64,000 nt of DNA from Anthonomus grandis grandis (taxonomy: Eukaryota > Arthropoda > Insecta > Coleoptera > Curculionidae), in assembly GCF_022605725.1 (NCBI RefSeq), contig NC_065554.1, positions 6,653,100 to 6,717,099 on the forward strand. Reading direction: 5' to 3'. The notes under the pieces were generated by a model. That model searched no databases, was not told where the DNA came from, and was given only the letters and a program-made list of their open reading frames with translations. The translations under genes and the position numbers were made by a program. This document shows positions 11,201 through 23,395 of the stretch, in pieces (position 1 is the stretch's first letter; each line of letters begins with the position of its first letter).

Positions 11201-13923
11201 CATGCTTTATATCCAGAGTAGTGGCGCTTTTGCCTATATTTAAGCACGTTTACTTAACGGTTTAAAATTAAATGGAGGTTGTATAAGTAAATGAAGTAAA
11301 ATATTTGTTGTTATTTTATAATTTAAATAATACAAATATATACTGCAAAATTATAATTGTTTTTACCGTTTCGGATGATTACCAATATTTGGATCGTTTT
11401 GGATTACGATTACGATTACAGTAAACTAGGAAAACTTAGACCTTAGCTTTTACAAAGCACACATTTACCATTTTACGGCCAAAAACGTTCTCTCGTTGCA
11501 AGGTTGACAATTCATGCATTTCTTAACTGTCGGGCCCACATTCTATGAGCAGTGGTTTTTTGGTGCCAAAAATAGCCTGGTCAAACAAGGCGTATTAGAC
11601 TGGACAAAAATAACAAAAACTAGCATCAGATCGCATTAACAATATTTCCAAAATTGAAATACACACAATGTACCGTACTATACATTTAATAAAAATAAAG
11701 TTGTTTTACAGCAAGTATTAAACAATTATTGTGCCGTCTTTTTTCCGGATACTTTCTAGACGGATTATATATATCGTCATTCCTGGTAATTTAAATTTCT
11801 AGATTTTGTATATTTGTTTGCTTTGATATTCTCTAGCAATTATTGCTCTTAAACAATATAAAATTTTGCAAGCATTATCAAATTCTTTCATAATTGTCTT
11901 ATAGATATTGCGCCTATTTACATTATAATCAAATTTGTTTTTTATCTTGGAAGCAGTTCAAGGTAGACAGATAACGCGAGTCAGGTGAAAGTTTTGTGAA
12001 AAAAAAATGTTATCCCGCTAGAATTGTGCATAAATACGGTTACAATATAGATTATATTATGAAATATTAAATAATATATATTAAGACATCTAAGTTTTTA
12101 ATGATTGTTTGTAATTTTCAAATTATGTAATTTAATTTCAATTATGTAATTAAAAACTCCAAACAATTATTGGTTCCATTGACATAGCTGTACTGTCAAT
12201 GTCTTATTAAAGATCCGTTAGATTAAAATTATTTTAAGATAAGCCACCTGACACTAGGTTTTGGATGCTTTAACTAGGTGATCCACAAATTTCTCCCCTG
12301 GTCGTCTCCAGACTCTAACCTACCGCATTACCTAAGTTTAATTTATGTATTTTTCTTTTAATAAGCTGGATCTAAATAAGTATAGCCATACAATATTTAG
12401 CAGATACTTGGATTTAACGTGAGCCTGCTTGTATTTAACCAATATTCTTAAAGTCAATTAAAAATAAAGTTTAATTAACTTTGAAAAGAACTGATACTCG
12501 TAGCTTTACAAATAATTTTGTGGAATTTTAATAATACTGCGACAGTCTTTAATAGCGCAGATCTGTAAAAGCCTTTTTTGGATGTAGTTGCTTTTACTTA
12601 GTTAGTTATACTTTACTACTTTCTTCCAATATTCTGTATATCTTTTTTTAAAACATGAAGATGGCTACTTGAGTAATTTAAGAAAAAATGACACCTTCTT
12701 ACCATAAAAAAGTAAATTTTACAAGATATTTTTTTAAAATTCATTAAATACTACAATTTTACCTCAAACAGTATCATATTTCCATACCAACAGTATAATC
12801 CTAATTCGCTTAACATATTTACTCCATAAGTAACAATCATAAGTCCTTCCAAAGATATGGGATTGATCTAAAATATTTTCATTGAAATAAATAATGTATT
12901 TGAATTAGTTAAAACTTATAGAATATAGCATAAAAATCTTAAAAATACTATTTTTTATTAGCTTATTTAAAAACTTACCGCCAATATCATTATTCCGGTA
13001 TTACAAATAGCTACAATACTTGTAATTAACTGCGCACATATATGAACTGAGAATACTTCATTAATTCCCTTTACAAACCTAATAAGATAAGTCTTTAAAT
13101 AAATTCCAGGTAACCTAAAAGTTATAAGCCACTTACTCTTCAATGTCGGTATAGTATAAGCAGCAATTAGTTAAATACTCAAGCATCTTTAGTTCAATAT
13201 TTTCCTCTTTAAAATCTGATAAGGCCCTAATATTTATATCAGCATTTAGAAGATTTTCATTTAGAACTTTTAGGTGTAAAGCTGCTATTGCAATAATAAA
13301 GACGCATAATAAATCCATTGCTATATCATTAAGCGCCGATATATAAATGGCGTAACTTTGAAATATAAAAAAAGGATAGTAAAACGTACCATTGTTAAAA
13401 TGAGGAAAGTCCATTGGCAGAGTTTTAGATTTATCTAATACTAAAAATAATTTTAAATAGTACTAATATATTTAAAGCTTGCTTATTACTAAATTATACC
13501 TGCACTTAGGACCAAAAAGGAACAAGCTCCAAAAGCATTAATGTAGAAAAACCACTCCACTTTCTTAACTCCTTTTTTAAAACTATTAGTAATATCGCCG
13601 TACGCCTTGTAATTTTTTTTAAATTGTGCCTTATTAAGCATCTGAAGAAGTTTTAGCAAATTATTTTGGTTAAAACGACATAATAGCTGAGATTTTACAA
13701 GTCCACTTAAAGTTGAAATACAAATAAATAAACTTTTTGAAAATTCAACAAAGTCGTTGTAGTGAGATGCAGCATTATACAGCTGAGTGACTATTAACAA
13801 AAATATGGTCCCTTGGGAAAATAGCTGGCTAATAATAATAGTATACCCTAAGACACCGGGCCATATTCCGAGCAATAAAAGACTTTTTTTTGTAAAATTA
13901 GGTATATCAAATGCGTAAGACAT
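8017..13923 (-). CDS. Odorant receptor 1 (insect 7tm_6 family), six exons
   Basis: Insect odorant receptor, a seven-helix ligand-gated channel subunit that works with the co-receptor Orco in olfactory neuron membranes. Exons on the minus strand: 13923-13500, 13440-13137, 13078-12979, 12867-12763, 8294-8139, 8076-8017. All introns are GT-AG, phases agree, and the spliced frame is 1149 bp (382 residues) without a stop. Start MSYAFDIPNFTKK aligns with the paralogue at 60445, although the frame is open to 14040. Hallmarks: hydrophobic segments in exons 1-2, ELGLYCWYGN in exon 4, NWYERSRPVKKILF in exon 5, and the family C-terminal SYSYFALLR in exon 6. The intron 5 donor is GTTGGT, slightly unusual. 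Intron 4 is 4468 bp and holds transposon debris. Ligand unknown. Confidence 0.9.
8622..9318. repeat. Segmental duplication, distal copy, with partial receptor exon 4
   Basis: Bases 8622-9318 repeat 12081-12804 in direct orientation with scattered substitutions and two short indels. The last 42 bases (9277-9318) are the 3' part of receptor exon 4 with its splice donor. On the minus strand they read LGLYCRYGNMILFE then GTAAAATT, a Trp-to-Arg change from the intact exon. The acceptor half of the exon is missing, so this copy cannot be spliced as an ordinary exon. Confidence 0.85.
9900..10215 (+). pseudogene. Ty3/gypsy integrase fragment
   Basis: The frame around 9990-10215 includes LLGIKTLKSLIYSE followed by ETDEMVERFNCTFKTYLS. 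This matches the end of the integrase core in Ty3/gypsy elements, where the third catalytic residue sits just before the conserved MVERFNRT-type motif. No LTR, protease or reverse transcriptase was found nearby. The fragment lies in the foreign block 9319-12080 inside intron 4 of odorant receptor 1. Confidence 0.5.
10690..11240 (+). pseudogene. Tc1-like transposase remnant
   Basis: A degenerate frame contains RRIEVCPGTVRSAIKG (helix-turn-helix-like) near 10870 and KIMVWGAISQRGAMPLYL followed by AYGTVNSAKYCDIL near 11070-11170. The VWGxxSxxG...GTVNxxKYxxIL pattern is typical of the middle of Tc1 transposases. Stops and frameshifts are frequent and the final catalytic segment is missing. From 11250 to 12080 nothing recognisable follows. 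Confidence 0.5.
12081..12804. repeat. Segmental duplication, proximal copy, adjoining intact exon 4
   Basis: This is the partner of 8622-9318. Here the repeat runs on into the complete exon 4 (12763-12867) of odorant receptor 1, so it is the parental side. The two copies are separated by 2.76 kb of unrelated sequence (9319-12080) that holds gypsy and Tc1 debris. Confidence 0.85.
12763..13923 (-). CDS. Exons 1-4 of odorant receptor 1
   Basis: Exon 1 ends ...FLVLSAG with a split codon completed by exon 2 (LDKSKTLPMDFPHF). Exon 2 ends ...YYTDIE, exon 3 is FVKGINEVFSVHIC...IMILA, and exon 4 starts INPISLEGLMIV and ends ...GNMILFE at the donor. Exon lengths are 424, 304, 100 and 105 bp, identical to those of the paralogue at 59319-60445. 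Introns 1-3 are short (59, 58 and 111 bp). Confidence 0.9.
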
Positions 13924-14253
13924 TTTTAAGTTAGAAATAGTCATCTTCTGGAAAATAATTCTATTTATAGGGCTATTTATAGCTATAGACTGTATATTTA
14001 TTAGTTTAAATGCATCATAGCTAATACCAGTGCACGTCAATTGATTTAAAAAGTATTAGGTATATTGTCTGGATATATTTCTTGTACTTTGTTCATAAAA
14101 AACCACAACGATTATATGCCATACCTTAAAATTTGTCGAAAATTATTCTACTTGCGCTATTTTCCAAAATTTCATACATCGAGTCAAAATGATTGTTGAT
14201 TGCTAAGATTTGAAATATAATTTTGAAAAACCAGAAGGATAGACATCACTGTT

Positions 14254-16073
14254 GAATTGAATTGAATAAATTGTCGAAACAGTGGGCTGCCAAGGCAGTT
14301 ATGCATATAGGTCTCCTGATGGACCCGTCATACCCCACCGGGGGTTACCAGAGCTCAACGGCCTTAGAGAAACTAATAAGGCTCTCTGGTCTGAGGGACT
14401 TAAAGTCGCTCGGTACACTGAAAGTGTTACCCAAGTATTTGAACCTGGCGCGTGTGAGTGCTAGGCACTCCCCGGCTACATGGTCAACGATTTCATCCTC
14501 CTCACAGCACCATCGGCATTCCGGGTTATCCGCAATATCGATAGTATGGAGATGGCTTCCTAAGTGTCAGTGACCGGTTAAAAGACCTGTCACTAGCCGA
14601 ATTTCGCTTCTTTTTAGGCGTAGTAGATTTTTGGTGAGATAGGCAGAGGACCCACCTATGTGCGCTTTGGCCTGTCTTATACCAGGGGACTCAGTCTATC
14701 TTCGGTGGGTCCACTTGTCCAGCAGACCCTTCATTAACGCGACCGCAACGCATTTGGCGATACCAACTATGGGTTCCGGCCCCATCAGCACATTCGCGGA
14801 TCCCAGTCTGGCAAGAGATTCCGCTTCCTCATTACCTGCATGGCCTGCGTGGCCAGGTATCCAGACGAGCTGGACCCTGCATCCAATCTGTACCAGTTTT
14901 TTCAGGACTTTTATGCAATCTAGTACAAGCTTGGAGCTTACCTTTGCGGCCGTGATAGCCTTAATGGCAGCTCTGCTCTCCGAGCAAATTGATACGACTG
15001 TATTACGGTGTCCGCAGCTTAGGATTATCTGTCCGCATTTTAATACAGCGAATACTTCGGCCTGGAAGACAGTGGCGTGCTCCCCCAGCAAGTATGCCCT
15101 ACTGGTATGTGGGATCCCACCAGAAAGCCCTGATCCAACTCTGTTATTCATTCTGGAGCCATCTGTGTACCAGATGGTTCCCCTATTTAGCAATGCAGGT
15201 TTGTTGGAATGCTGCCACTCCTCTCTGCCTGCAATGTGCGTCACGAATCCCTCGCAGTCCACAGTCACTGGAGCCATGCAGTCACTGCCCATCAGAAGGA
15301 GAGGACATTCCTGTATGGCCCGTGACCAAATTTTTGATTGACCGGTCTCGCCAGCACGTAGTTCGCCGAGGACGTATAGCCTGTACGCAGTCCTCATTGC
15401 CTCGAATTGCACAACGAGGTCCAGAGGCGGAAGGCTCAGCAGAGTCTCAAGCGCTGTAGTTGGCGCCGTCCGCATGGAACCCGTTATGCTGAGACATGCA
15501 AGACGTTGGACTCTGTCCAGTTGAGCACGAATTTTCGCTTTCTCCGTACATGGCCACCAAATGATAGCTCCGTATGTGAGAAGAGGTCTCACAATGCGCG
15601 AGTAGTTCCAATGGAGGATCTTAGGAGATAGACCCCAGGTATTGCCGAAAGCCCGCCTGCAGGCCCATAGCGCGCAGCTGGCCTTCTTCATTCTGGTGTC
15701 TGCATGATCGTGCCAGGAGAGTTTGATATCTAACTTGATTCCCAGAAATCGAACTGTCCTGGAGTAATGCAGCTGCACACCACTACTTGTTAGAGATATA
15801 ATAGGGGGCGTACCAAAGTTACGTCTCGTCGTGAATAGTAGGAGCTCTGCTTTTTTGGGGTTAATCCTGAGACCCCCCGAGAGGCACCATATATCCACCA
15901 TACGCAGGGCTCTCATCATAGGGCTCCGCATTGGGACGGCGTCTTTCCCTGGGCAAAGGATTACCAGTTCATCAGCGTAGGCCTGTGTGTATAGGCCAGC
16001 ATTGTTTAAAATATTTATCAGGCTGTCGACCACAAGGCACCACAAGGTAGGGGACAATACTCCTCCCTGCGGG
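14254..16073 (-). mobile_element. 5'-truncated R1/Jockey-type non-LTR retrotransposon with 12-bp target duplication
   Basis: The block is bracketed by GACATCACTGTT at 14242-14253 and 16074-16085. On its coding (minus) strand it begins inside the reverse transcriptase (PQGGVLSP), continues through RNase H and a C-terminal Cys-rich region, and ends in a short TTCAA-type tandem tail. This is the normal product of incomplete target-primed reverse transcription. Confidence 0.9.
14254..16073 (-). pseudogene. Reverse transcriptase / RNase H polyprotein, 5'-truncated
   Basis: The longest frame of the window (14696-16081). Its apparent start MMS is encoded by the duplicated target site, so the element itself begins at PQGG. 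Visible: palm motif YADELVIL (the usual YADD has Glu for the second Asp), LGIKLDIKLSW, the thumb-like LSPKILHWNYSRIVRP, then RNase H with WYTDGSRM, FQAEVFAVL, ICSESRAAI (Asp replaced by Glu) and WIPGHAGHAGNEEAE. After a stop at 14696 the frame resumes with the C-terminal CRWCCEEDEIVDHVAGEC zinc-type motif near 14480 and a second stop. Inactive: no endonuclease, altered catalytic residues and two stops. Confidence 0.85.
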
Positions 16074-16085
16074 GACATCACTGTT

Positions 16086-17345
16086 ATACGTGTTTATTTC
16101 TAGTTACAGTATTCTAGTTTTTTAGGTGTAAAAATGTTAACTGTGCTGTAAGATGACTTCTTTAATACAATGCCATTTTCGTGTCTAAAATAGGGAAAGA
16201 ATTTGTTGATTTTTTGAAACCATCTGAAGTCTAAATTAGACATGTAATATTACATGTCTATATTATAGGTGATTTCAATGAGTAAAAAAAATAAGCAGTC
16301 TAATAATAGAATATGTAAATGTATGTGAAAACCTGATGCCTAGTTTATAATATAAATATTCTAAAGACATAAACGTTGGATCAAAATGGACTGCAAATGA
16401 CATATCACTTGGCTATATTAGAATAGTTGCATTACTAATATTTTAAGTCTATGTTCCATGAACACAGTTATTGTAAACTTGGTGAAAAATGGTTTCAATA
16501 ATGTATGTTCCTTAATTGTTATGAAGATTTGACTACTAATCTCTTCTTTATAATTTTACCATAGATACAGGAAATCCAAAATACTGCTGAGGTTTTCAAA
16601 ATTATTTTGTCCTTTATGAGCTTTTATAGTATGTATGTTATTAACTTACTGCAGAAATTTACAAATTGAACTTATATCTAAAAAGAAATTCTAAATCAGT
16701 GACAATGTTTATGTAAGGTGAAAAAACTCTGACAAGTGACTAATCAGTTTGGCTATTGTTGGATATAAATATTTTAGTTTTTAATGAAATTCTTTATGTC
16801 CAACCATCAAGATAATACGTGATTGCAGTATTAACTGCTAAAGAGTAGTTTACTATACAATATCTATTAAAAAAATAAGTAACGGTTTTATAAATTTATT
16901 TTTTTAGCATTTGATGTAAAAACTTCATTTTTTAATACACTCCGGTATTCAACCTTTAGATTAATGATTTATTTATTTACTCAAAGGTTAGGTCGTAGTT
17001 AAGCAATTATATTAAATGGAAGGTTGGCAAATAATTGTCTGATAATTTAAACCTGTTATTTAAAAGATTGAGCATATTAGAAAATAATTAAAAAATATGT
17101 TTTGAACATTTATTTTAATAATAAAAAAAGTAACTACTTCGCGAATTTCTTAAGAATTGGTTGTAAATAAATATATGATTATACACTAAGATACAGTAAC
17201 AATTAATATATATATTTTTGAACGGAGTTTAATATCAATGTATTTATATTAAACTCTGTCAACAAACACTTTTGATCCATTCTAAACGAAACCTAGAAGA
17301 AGGTCTATTTCCAAGTTCCATTGGTAAGCTTGTTAGTCTCTTATA
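16086..17345. other. AT-rich intergenic stretch, no gene seen
   Basis: No reading frame with a recognisable domain. It contains a perfect 24-bp palindrome at 16237-16260 centred in ...GTAATATTAC... and a looser inverted repeat GAGTTTAATAT / ATATTAAACTC at about 17225-17256. Neither is flanked by a direct repeat. Confidence 0.5.
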
Positions 17346-17349
17346 CTTT

Positions 17350-19240
17350 TTCTTTAATTTTTAACTGCGTCAACCTGGTACCAAGTTTGCTTACTTCAAG
17401 GGCAGTGCCAAAAATCTTACGAAAAGGATAAAAAACGAAGGCTTCGACTTCGGAAATGAAAGATCTGGAAATTTTTTAGAACTTAACGATGGCGATGAAG
17501 ACAAATCAAAATTTTGGAAGGTTTCAAAAATTCTGAGAGAGAGAACAAAAACAGAGTTCCCGCCCATAGAAAATCAAAACGGTCTTCTGGTATACTCGAA
17601 CTGGGATAAGGCGAAAACAGGCATCTTTTAACAGATCAATAACAGAACAATTTGATCTAAACGATTTAGAAGGAGTTTTGAAGAAATAGAGCTAACAAAC
17701 GTATAAATCAAGCCCTACCACTAAACGCATTACCAAACTAAAAAAATATAAGCCTACAAGCAATAAGAGACGTAATTAAAGAGCAAGTAGATAGGAAAGC
17801 ACCAGGCTATGATAAAATAAACAACACTACCTGACAATACACTCTTGGACATAAAAACCATTTATAACAAATGTATTAGCCTGTACTATTTTCCGGTAGA
17901 ATGGAAAAAAGCAATTGTGGTAGTAATACCTAAATAAGGTAAAAACATAAAAAAAATCGGAAAGTTACAGACTCATTAGTCTGCTGCCATCACTGGGAAA
18001 AATCTTTGAAAAGACGATATTAAGCAGATTATGGGAGGAGCTAGATGAACTCAAAATAATCCCGGAAGAGCAGTGCGGATTTACAAGAGGATTTTCAACT
18101 GATTTGCAGCTTGCACGGATACAACAGAGTCTGGTGGATTCTTTTAATGCGAAGAAATCTACCGGCATAATCACACTCGACATCGAAAAGGCCTTCGATA
18201 GAGTGTGGCATGACGGTTTAATCTATAAGTTACAGAAATTTGGGGTGTCCGGAAGGTTAACTAAATTTATTAAAAATTTCCTAAAAGACAGGGAATTAAC
18301 TGTTAAAATAAACGGAACTATCACCTCCTATAACAGGATGAGAGCAGAAGTTCCCCAAGGCTCCCTGCTCGCACCAATTTTATTTAACATATACTAAGCG
18401 GACATTCCAAAGAGCACAACTATTCGCGACGAAACACTATCGCATTAGTCGTGAACGACACTTGTGTCTTTGCGAGCTGTAAAAATTTAGTCCAGATATC
18501 AGCGTACATGCAAAATCATCTAGATAAAATTATAGAGTGGGCCAACAACTAGAAAATCAAAATAAATAGTAAGAAAACAGAGGCCATTCTAATAACAAAA
18601 AAGCATAACCGCAACATTCCAAATTGTGCAATTTCAGGCACGCTGGTCCCCTGGAAAGATGAAGTAAATTACCTAGGAGTATATTTTGACAAAAAGAATA
18701 ACTTCAAAACGCACATCATAAAGCAAATTAATTCATGCAATGGAACCCTTCATGCGCTCTACTCCTTTCTCTACAGAAGCAGTAAACTCTCTAAATTAAT
18801 GGTCTACAAACAGGTTCTACATCCTAAACTGCTTTACGCCTCAAACATTTTCTGGAACACCACGAAGACGAACATCAGAATGCTTCAGATGTTTCAGAAT
18901 AGGTGTTTGAGGATGTTCACTAATGCACCCTTCTTCGTAAGGAATGTTGATCTGAACTTTGACTGCAAACTTGCTACTATTCAAGGATACATAGTTAAAA
19001 AAAACAGTCGAAGTTCAAGGAAAAAGTCAGAAGTGTGGACAACACCCTAATAGGAGAATTTCTCCTGAGACCACGGGAAAACCGGCCAGGGAAAGGCGTA
19101 ATGTGATAGTAGCCGCCGAATTCAAATATACTCACTAAAATAGTTCTTTTAGTTGAAACTACAGGACTGAGGTCGCTCAGTCCTACGCCCGACTCACTCA
19201 AGCTTTGTTTTCTCTGCGAGGAGTGGGGCTCGGGTTCTGG
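17350..19240 (+). pseudogene. Jockey-like non-LTR retrotransposon reverse transcriptase, decayed
   Basis: The segment reads, across several frames, KFWKVSKILRERTKTEFPPI near 17510, then PDNTLLDIKTIYNKCISLYY, and in the open frame 18104-18397 LDIEKAFDRVWHDGLIYKLQ and VPQGSLLAPILFN. These are the linker, fingers and palm of Jockey-clade reverse transcriptase. The catalytic FADD segment near 18450 is degraded. The C-terminal part (18799-19050) has VLHPKLLYASNIFWNT and MFQNRCLRMF, typical of the region after the polymerase. The following 19240-19620 is probably 3' untranslated sequence. Endonuclease and ORF1 were not found. Confidence 0.7.
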
Positions 19241-19904
19241 TTCCGCCCAAAGATAACTGGAAACCTTTTCCCGAAGCCTAATTACTCTTTCTTATCTTAA
19301 AATATGTTAGAAATCCTTTAATCCAACCTCAGCACCCAGATGCTACAGAGAAAAGAAGTATAGGAACCAAAAGTACCATCGCACGCTGTTGCAACTGAAG
19401 ATTATTAGTACCGGCAAGAGCAATAATAGCTGGTCCGGAAGAAACCAGTGTAACAAAGGAAGGGCAGTGCAAGGGGCGAAGATAGGGTAATAAATATCAG
19501 CCCAATCAACCCCTCTGCTCGGTTGATGACCTTGATCAACCGGTTCACCCTACTAGATAACAAACGAGGCTTTGACGACTAAGTCATTCCGGGGATCACG
19601 AATCCCTCACTTACTGGCTAACAGTTTCGGGTGGATGATATATTAAGTGGCAGTGTATGCTTTTGTCCTGAAGTTGAGAAATCGGCGAATAGAATAAAAA
19701 AATGATCAACGCCATAAGGATGTGGTAGGTGAATAAGGAATCTAATATATTTAAGACTCATTACAGTTTTCCCTAATATTAACCTGATGGCTATAATCAA
19801 GATAACATTTCAAATAGGCGGATATGGATCCTTGTTTGGTTCTTTGGGAATTTTTTGATTTATAGTAAAAAAGAATGGTACCAACAGGAGAAGTTATAAA
19901 CCAT

Positions 19905-21620
19905 GACATATAATATAAGGAATGTGCAAACTTTGGCACAGCCTGGAAAGCTGCAAAACATAAATTAAGAGAGGAAACGACTTAAACTGCAGATTTTAGG
20001 CATTAGTAATATGAGATGGCTGGGACCGGAGCTCTGACAATGTGGAAGACTATTTTGTCTATTAGTCTGGAGCATTTAACAACACTTTTCATAATTATAA
20101 CGTGTGTTATCAACTTTATGTGGATATCGGAAAGGATAGTTCTTCTAAAAATTAATGCAAATCCCAATGTATATAGAACATACTTTTGCATTATACTAAA
20201 AAATTAATGCAAAATTATGTTCTTACTACAGACTACAGCAATAACGACGTAGACCAGTTTTATAAGAAAATATCAGATATCCTCACGTACTTGCCACATC
20301 ATGTAGCTGATTAGAAAAGGAAAAACTGGACAGAGAATACATGGATGACTTTAAACCGGGCAAGAAAAATAGATTGTAACCATTACGTTCTTTTAACCCC
20401 ATTCTAAAATATTATAGACGTGAAAATCGAGTAATTGGAAAACTAAGAATTAAATAGGCCTCATACTTATTAACAGATGAAGAATTGATTAAGAGAAGGA
20501 AAGAAGGAGATTGTTCAAAAATAAAACAAGAACATGAATACACAGAGAGAAATAAGGGCTCAAGTAAATGCAGCCAAAGTAAAAAAAACTGGGAAATGTT
20601 TAGAAATCGAAGAATATTAAGCCAAATTTGATAAGTTTAATCTGCACAGAAAGCTAAAGAAATTGGCGTATACAGTTTGAAGAAAAATAATTAATGTACT
20701 TAAGGATAACCAGTAGCGAGTTATAGTGAAGAAGTAGCAATTAAGCAAATTTGGGAAGAGCACATGAAACAATGTTTTAATGACGTAAGAACGATACCAC
20801 TTGGGATAAATAAATGCTGATATTGATAAAACAGATTATTCGCCAGACTTGGAGATAAGAAATCAAAAGACGTTAAGAGGTGAAGGAATTTCTGTTGCAA
20901 TATTAAAATAGATCGAAAGGAAGTATTTGAAGTGGCTAACAAAAGTGTGGGGGTGAGAGCAATAAATTTATGAGAGGAAAAGTTACGGGATTAGTTACTT
21001 AATTTAAATACTACTAGTAGTGAAGTATACACCAAAATGCTTCGATAGACAAAAATGGTTTCCTTTTAAATACTTGTCCACTCCTCTCACGTCGGGGTCC
21101 TCCTTTATTTTTAGAAGGGGAATGAGGAATTTTGGTGTTATACATAATTTTAGATATAGAGGTCATTAAAAATTTACTTAGAGAAGTGAGATTAATATAA
21201 GTACTTACAATTAATGCAAGTAATGCTAATGCCATTACTGAACAAAAGTGTTGAGTGTAATTTATACGATTGTCATATCTACGGTATTATTGAAAACTGA
21301 ATTAATTATCATTCATATAAAATTCATTATTTATATTCATTCCCTTCTCAAAAAACCTAATGCTAAGAAATGTAGCAAGTTGCGAACAATAAGCTTGATG
21401 AACCATCTACTAAAGATGTTCTTAGAAATAATTAATAGTATAACATTGAAACTATATGAGGAACAGATATCTGAGAGCCAATTCGGCTTTAAAAGTGCTG
21501 TAAAGACTACATAACCATTAATTTTTGAAATACTTAATATAATAAAATATATGAAATTAAGAGATAAAAAAGAAGCCGGATAGCAGAATTGGCAGGAAAA
21601 ACTAAAAAAGATTAAGGTCA
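19905..21620 (+). pseudogene. RTE-like retrotransposon: endonuclease and reverse transcriptase remnants
   Basis: At 19905 the translation MTYNIRNVQTLAQPGK... RLKLQILGISNMRW matches the start of an apurinic-type endonuclease (pattern WNVRTLxxxGKL...ILGIxExRW), the domain often annotated as craniofacial development protein 2-like in insect genomes. Around 21340-21510 the reading CSKLRTISLMNHLLKMFLEI ... EEQISESQFGFKSA is the fingers region of the matching reverse transcriptase. Multiple stops interrupt both. Bases 21010-21300 do not fit and may be a small insertion or an intron-like deletion junction. Confidence 0.55.
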
Positions 21621-21858
21621 GTGCTACAAAAATGCAGTAATTAAAAAAACTGTAACATGAGAAGTGCTTACAGAAAAAAAATTAACGACCCTTTGAAGTC
21701 AGGAGCGCCAGCGGATGACGTTACAAGCCGAAGCTCTACTACTGACTGTTAAGATAACCTTTTTGCTGCATGAGTTTTTCGTGAATAGAAGTGAAAAATA
21801 ATTTGTGATTAAAATCTAGATTTCTGAGCTTGCTTAAAAACTATACAATGTATACAGT

Positions 21859-23395
21859 GCATCCGTAAAGTAGCAGAAAAATTCAATAAAAACTAAATAA
21901 ACGGTTTCTGAAAAAATGCCCAAACCCGTCGATTTTACTATTTTTTTCTACTTATTTTAGTTTTTTAATTGTTGTTGTCGTTGTTGTTGCCAGAGTAAAA
22001 AAGTGAATGTATCTTGGTGCCACTATTTGAAATATTTTTACATTTGCAAGTGGTGTTTATTCTTTTTAAGAGGCGAAAGCAGTGTCATCCTGCGTTTTAT
22101 TAGTAACTACATTTTATTACTTACGGTTATTGTGTGAAATATGAGAACATTAACCGAACGTGAAAGAATCGAAATCTTGTGCATGATTGGTTTCGGAGAC
22201 ATGTCGCGTTCTTAAAGGGAGATGGTTCAGTTGTTTAATGCAACTTTTTCTAATCAATCGCCTATTAGCCAAAGCATGGTAAGCAGAGCATGGTATAGCA
22301 AAGTTTCGTGAATTCAGGCATGTTCGGGATACTTAAAAAGCTAGTCGGGGTTCAATAATGGAAGAACCCCGACCTTAAAAGACCAGATGAGCCTAACGTT
22401 TTGTTAACGGTCCAAGATAATACCAAGTCTCATATTAATTTATCGCCATCTACTGTGCATAAAGTATTTAAAAAAACAAAGTTTCTGCCTTATGAAATAT
22501 TGTTACTACAAGATCGCCGAAATCAATTTTGTGAGCAAACGCAGCAATTATATATTCATAACAATAATTTTGTAAAACGGATAATAATTTCTGATGAAGC
22601 AACGTTTACTCTAAAGGGCTATGTAAACAGACAGAATTGTTGATGCTGGGCGACCGAAAACCCTCATTGGTTCACAGAATATCATACACAACACCCTTAA
22701 AAAGTCAATGGGTGGTGCGGTTTAGTAGAAAGAAGAGTTTTAGGATCTTACTTTTTTGAAGACACTTTCACTGGTGAGAGGTATTTGAACTTCCTTTAAA
22801 ATAATGTTATCCCCGCTCTGATAACTTTGTATCCGGATTTGAAAGAACCCGACATGCACCAACGTGATCTTTTTTTTCAGCAAGTTGGAGCCTCGCCACA
22901 CTATGCTTTACCAAACCGTTGGCTAGGTAGACGGGGGTTCATTGAATGGCCACCCAGATCACCAGATTTAACTCTTTTTTCTCCCTTGATTACTTTTTAT
23001 ATTGCTACTTAAAAATTAAAGTGTATGTCACTAAACTAGCGAGTTTAAAAGAACAAATACGCCAGGAAATTATAAATATTACACCAGATGTCATTGACAA
23101 TATTCAAAAAGAATTTTCAAATCGCCTTGGTTATTATTAGGTTATTAACGGTGCTCAATTCGAACATTATATAGGCATTTCTTTAATTTTACATTTTATC
23201 ATAATTTTTCATTCAAAATTGCTTATGTAACCACTCTTCATTTGTTAATAATATTCCATCATTTTCTATATTTGTATATTTAATTTCCACGTAGAACAAC
23301 CCTAAACCAACTATTAAAATCAACGGGTTCAAACATTTTTTTGAGAAACGGTCCATTTTATTTTTATTGATTTTATCCGCTACTTTACGGATGCA
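21859..23395 (+). mobile_element. Rosa-like mariner with ~95-bp inverted repeats
   Basis: The left end GCATCCGTAAAGTAGC at 21859 is inverted at the right end (GCTACTTTACGGATGC, ending 23395). Similarity continues inward for about 95 bp, including AACCCGTCGATTTTA / TAAAATCAACGGGTT. Outside both ends lies a TATACAGT-like sequence, so the precise boundary may be a few bases further out. It encodes one decayed transposase. Confidence 0.75.
22141..23172 (+). pseudogene. Rosa-like mariner transposase, multiple stops
   Basis: Starts MRTLTERERIEILCMIGFGD at 22141 and soon meets a stop. Recognisable pieces follow in shifting frames: SPSTVHKVFKKTKFLPYEI, SDEATFTLKGYVNRQNC (first catalytic Asp), FQQVGASPHYA (second catalytic Asp replaced by Val, followed by a deletion of about ten residues), RGFIEWPPRSPDL, and a C-terminal NGAQFEHYI. 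At least four stops or frameshifts. Not functional. Confidence 0.75.

Noticed and set aside
14658..15459. Two long plus-strand frames
   Set aside because: Antisense shadows of the RNase H region read on the minus strand.
16237..16260. Perfect 24-bp palindrome with no centre
   Set aside because: Flanking octamers differ (GTCTAAAT and TATTATAG), so there is no sign of insertion, unlike the two reported micro-elements; palindromes of AT-rich composition can arise by chance.
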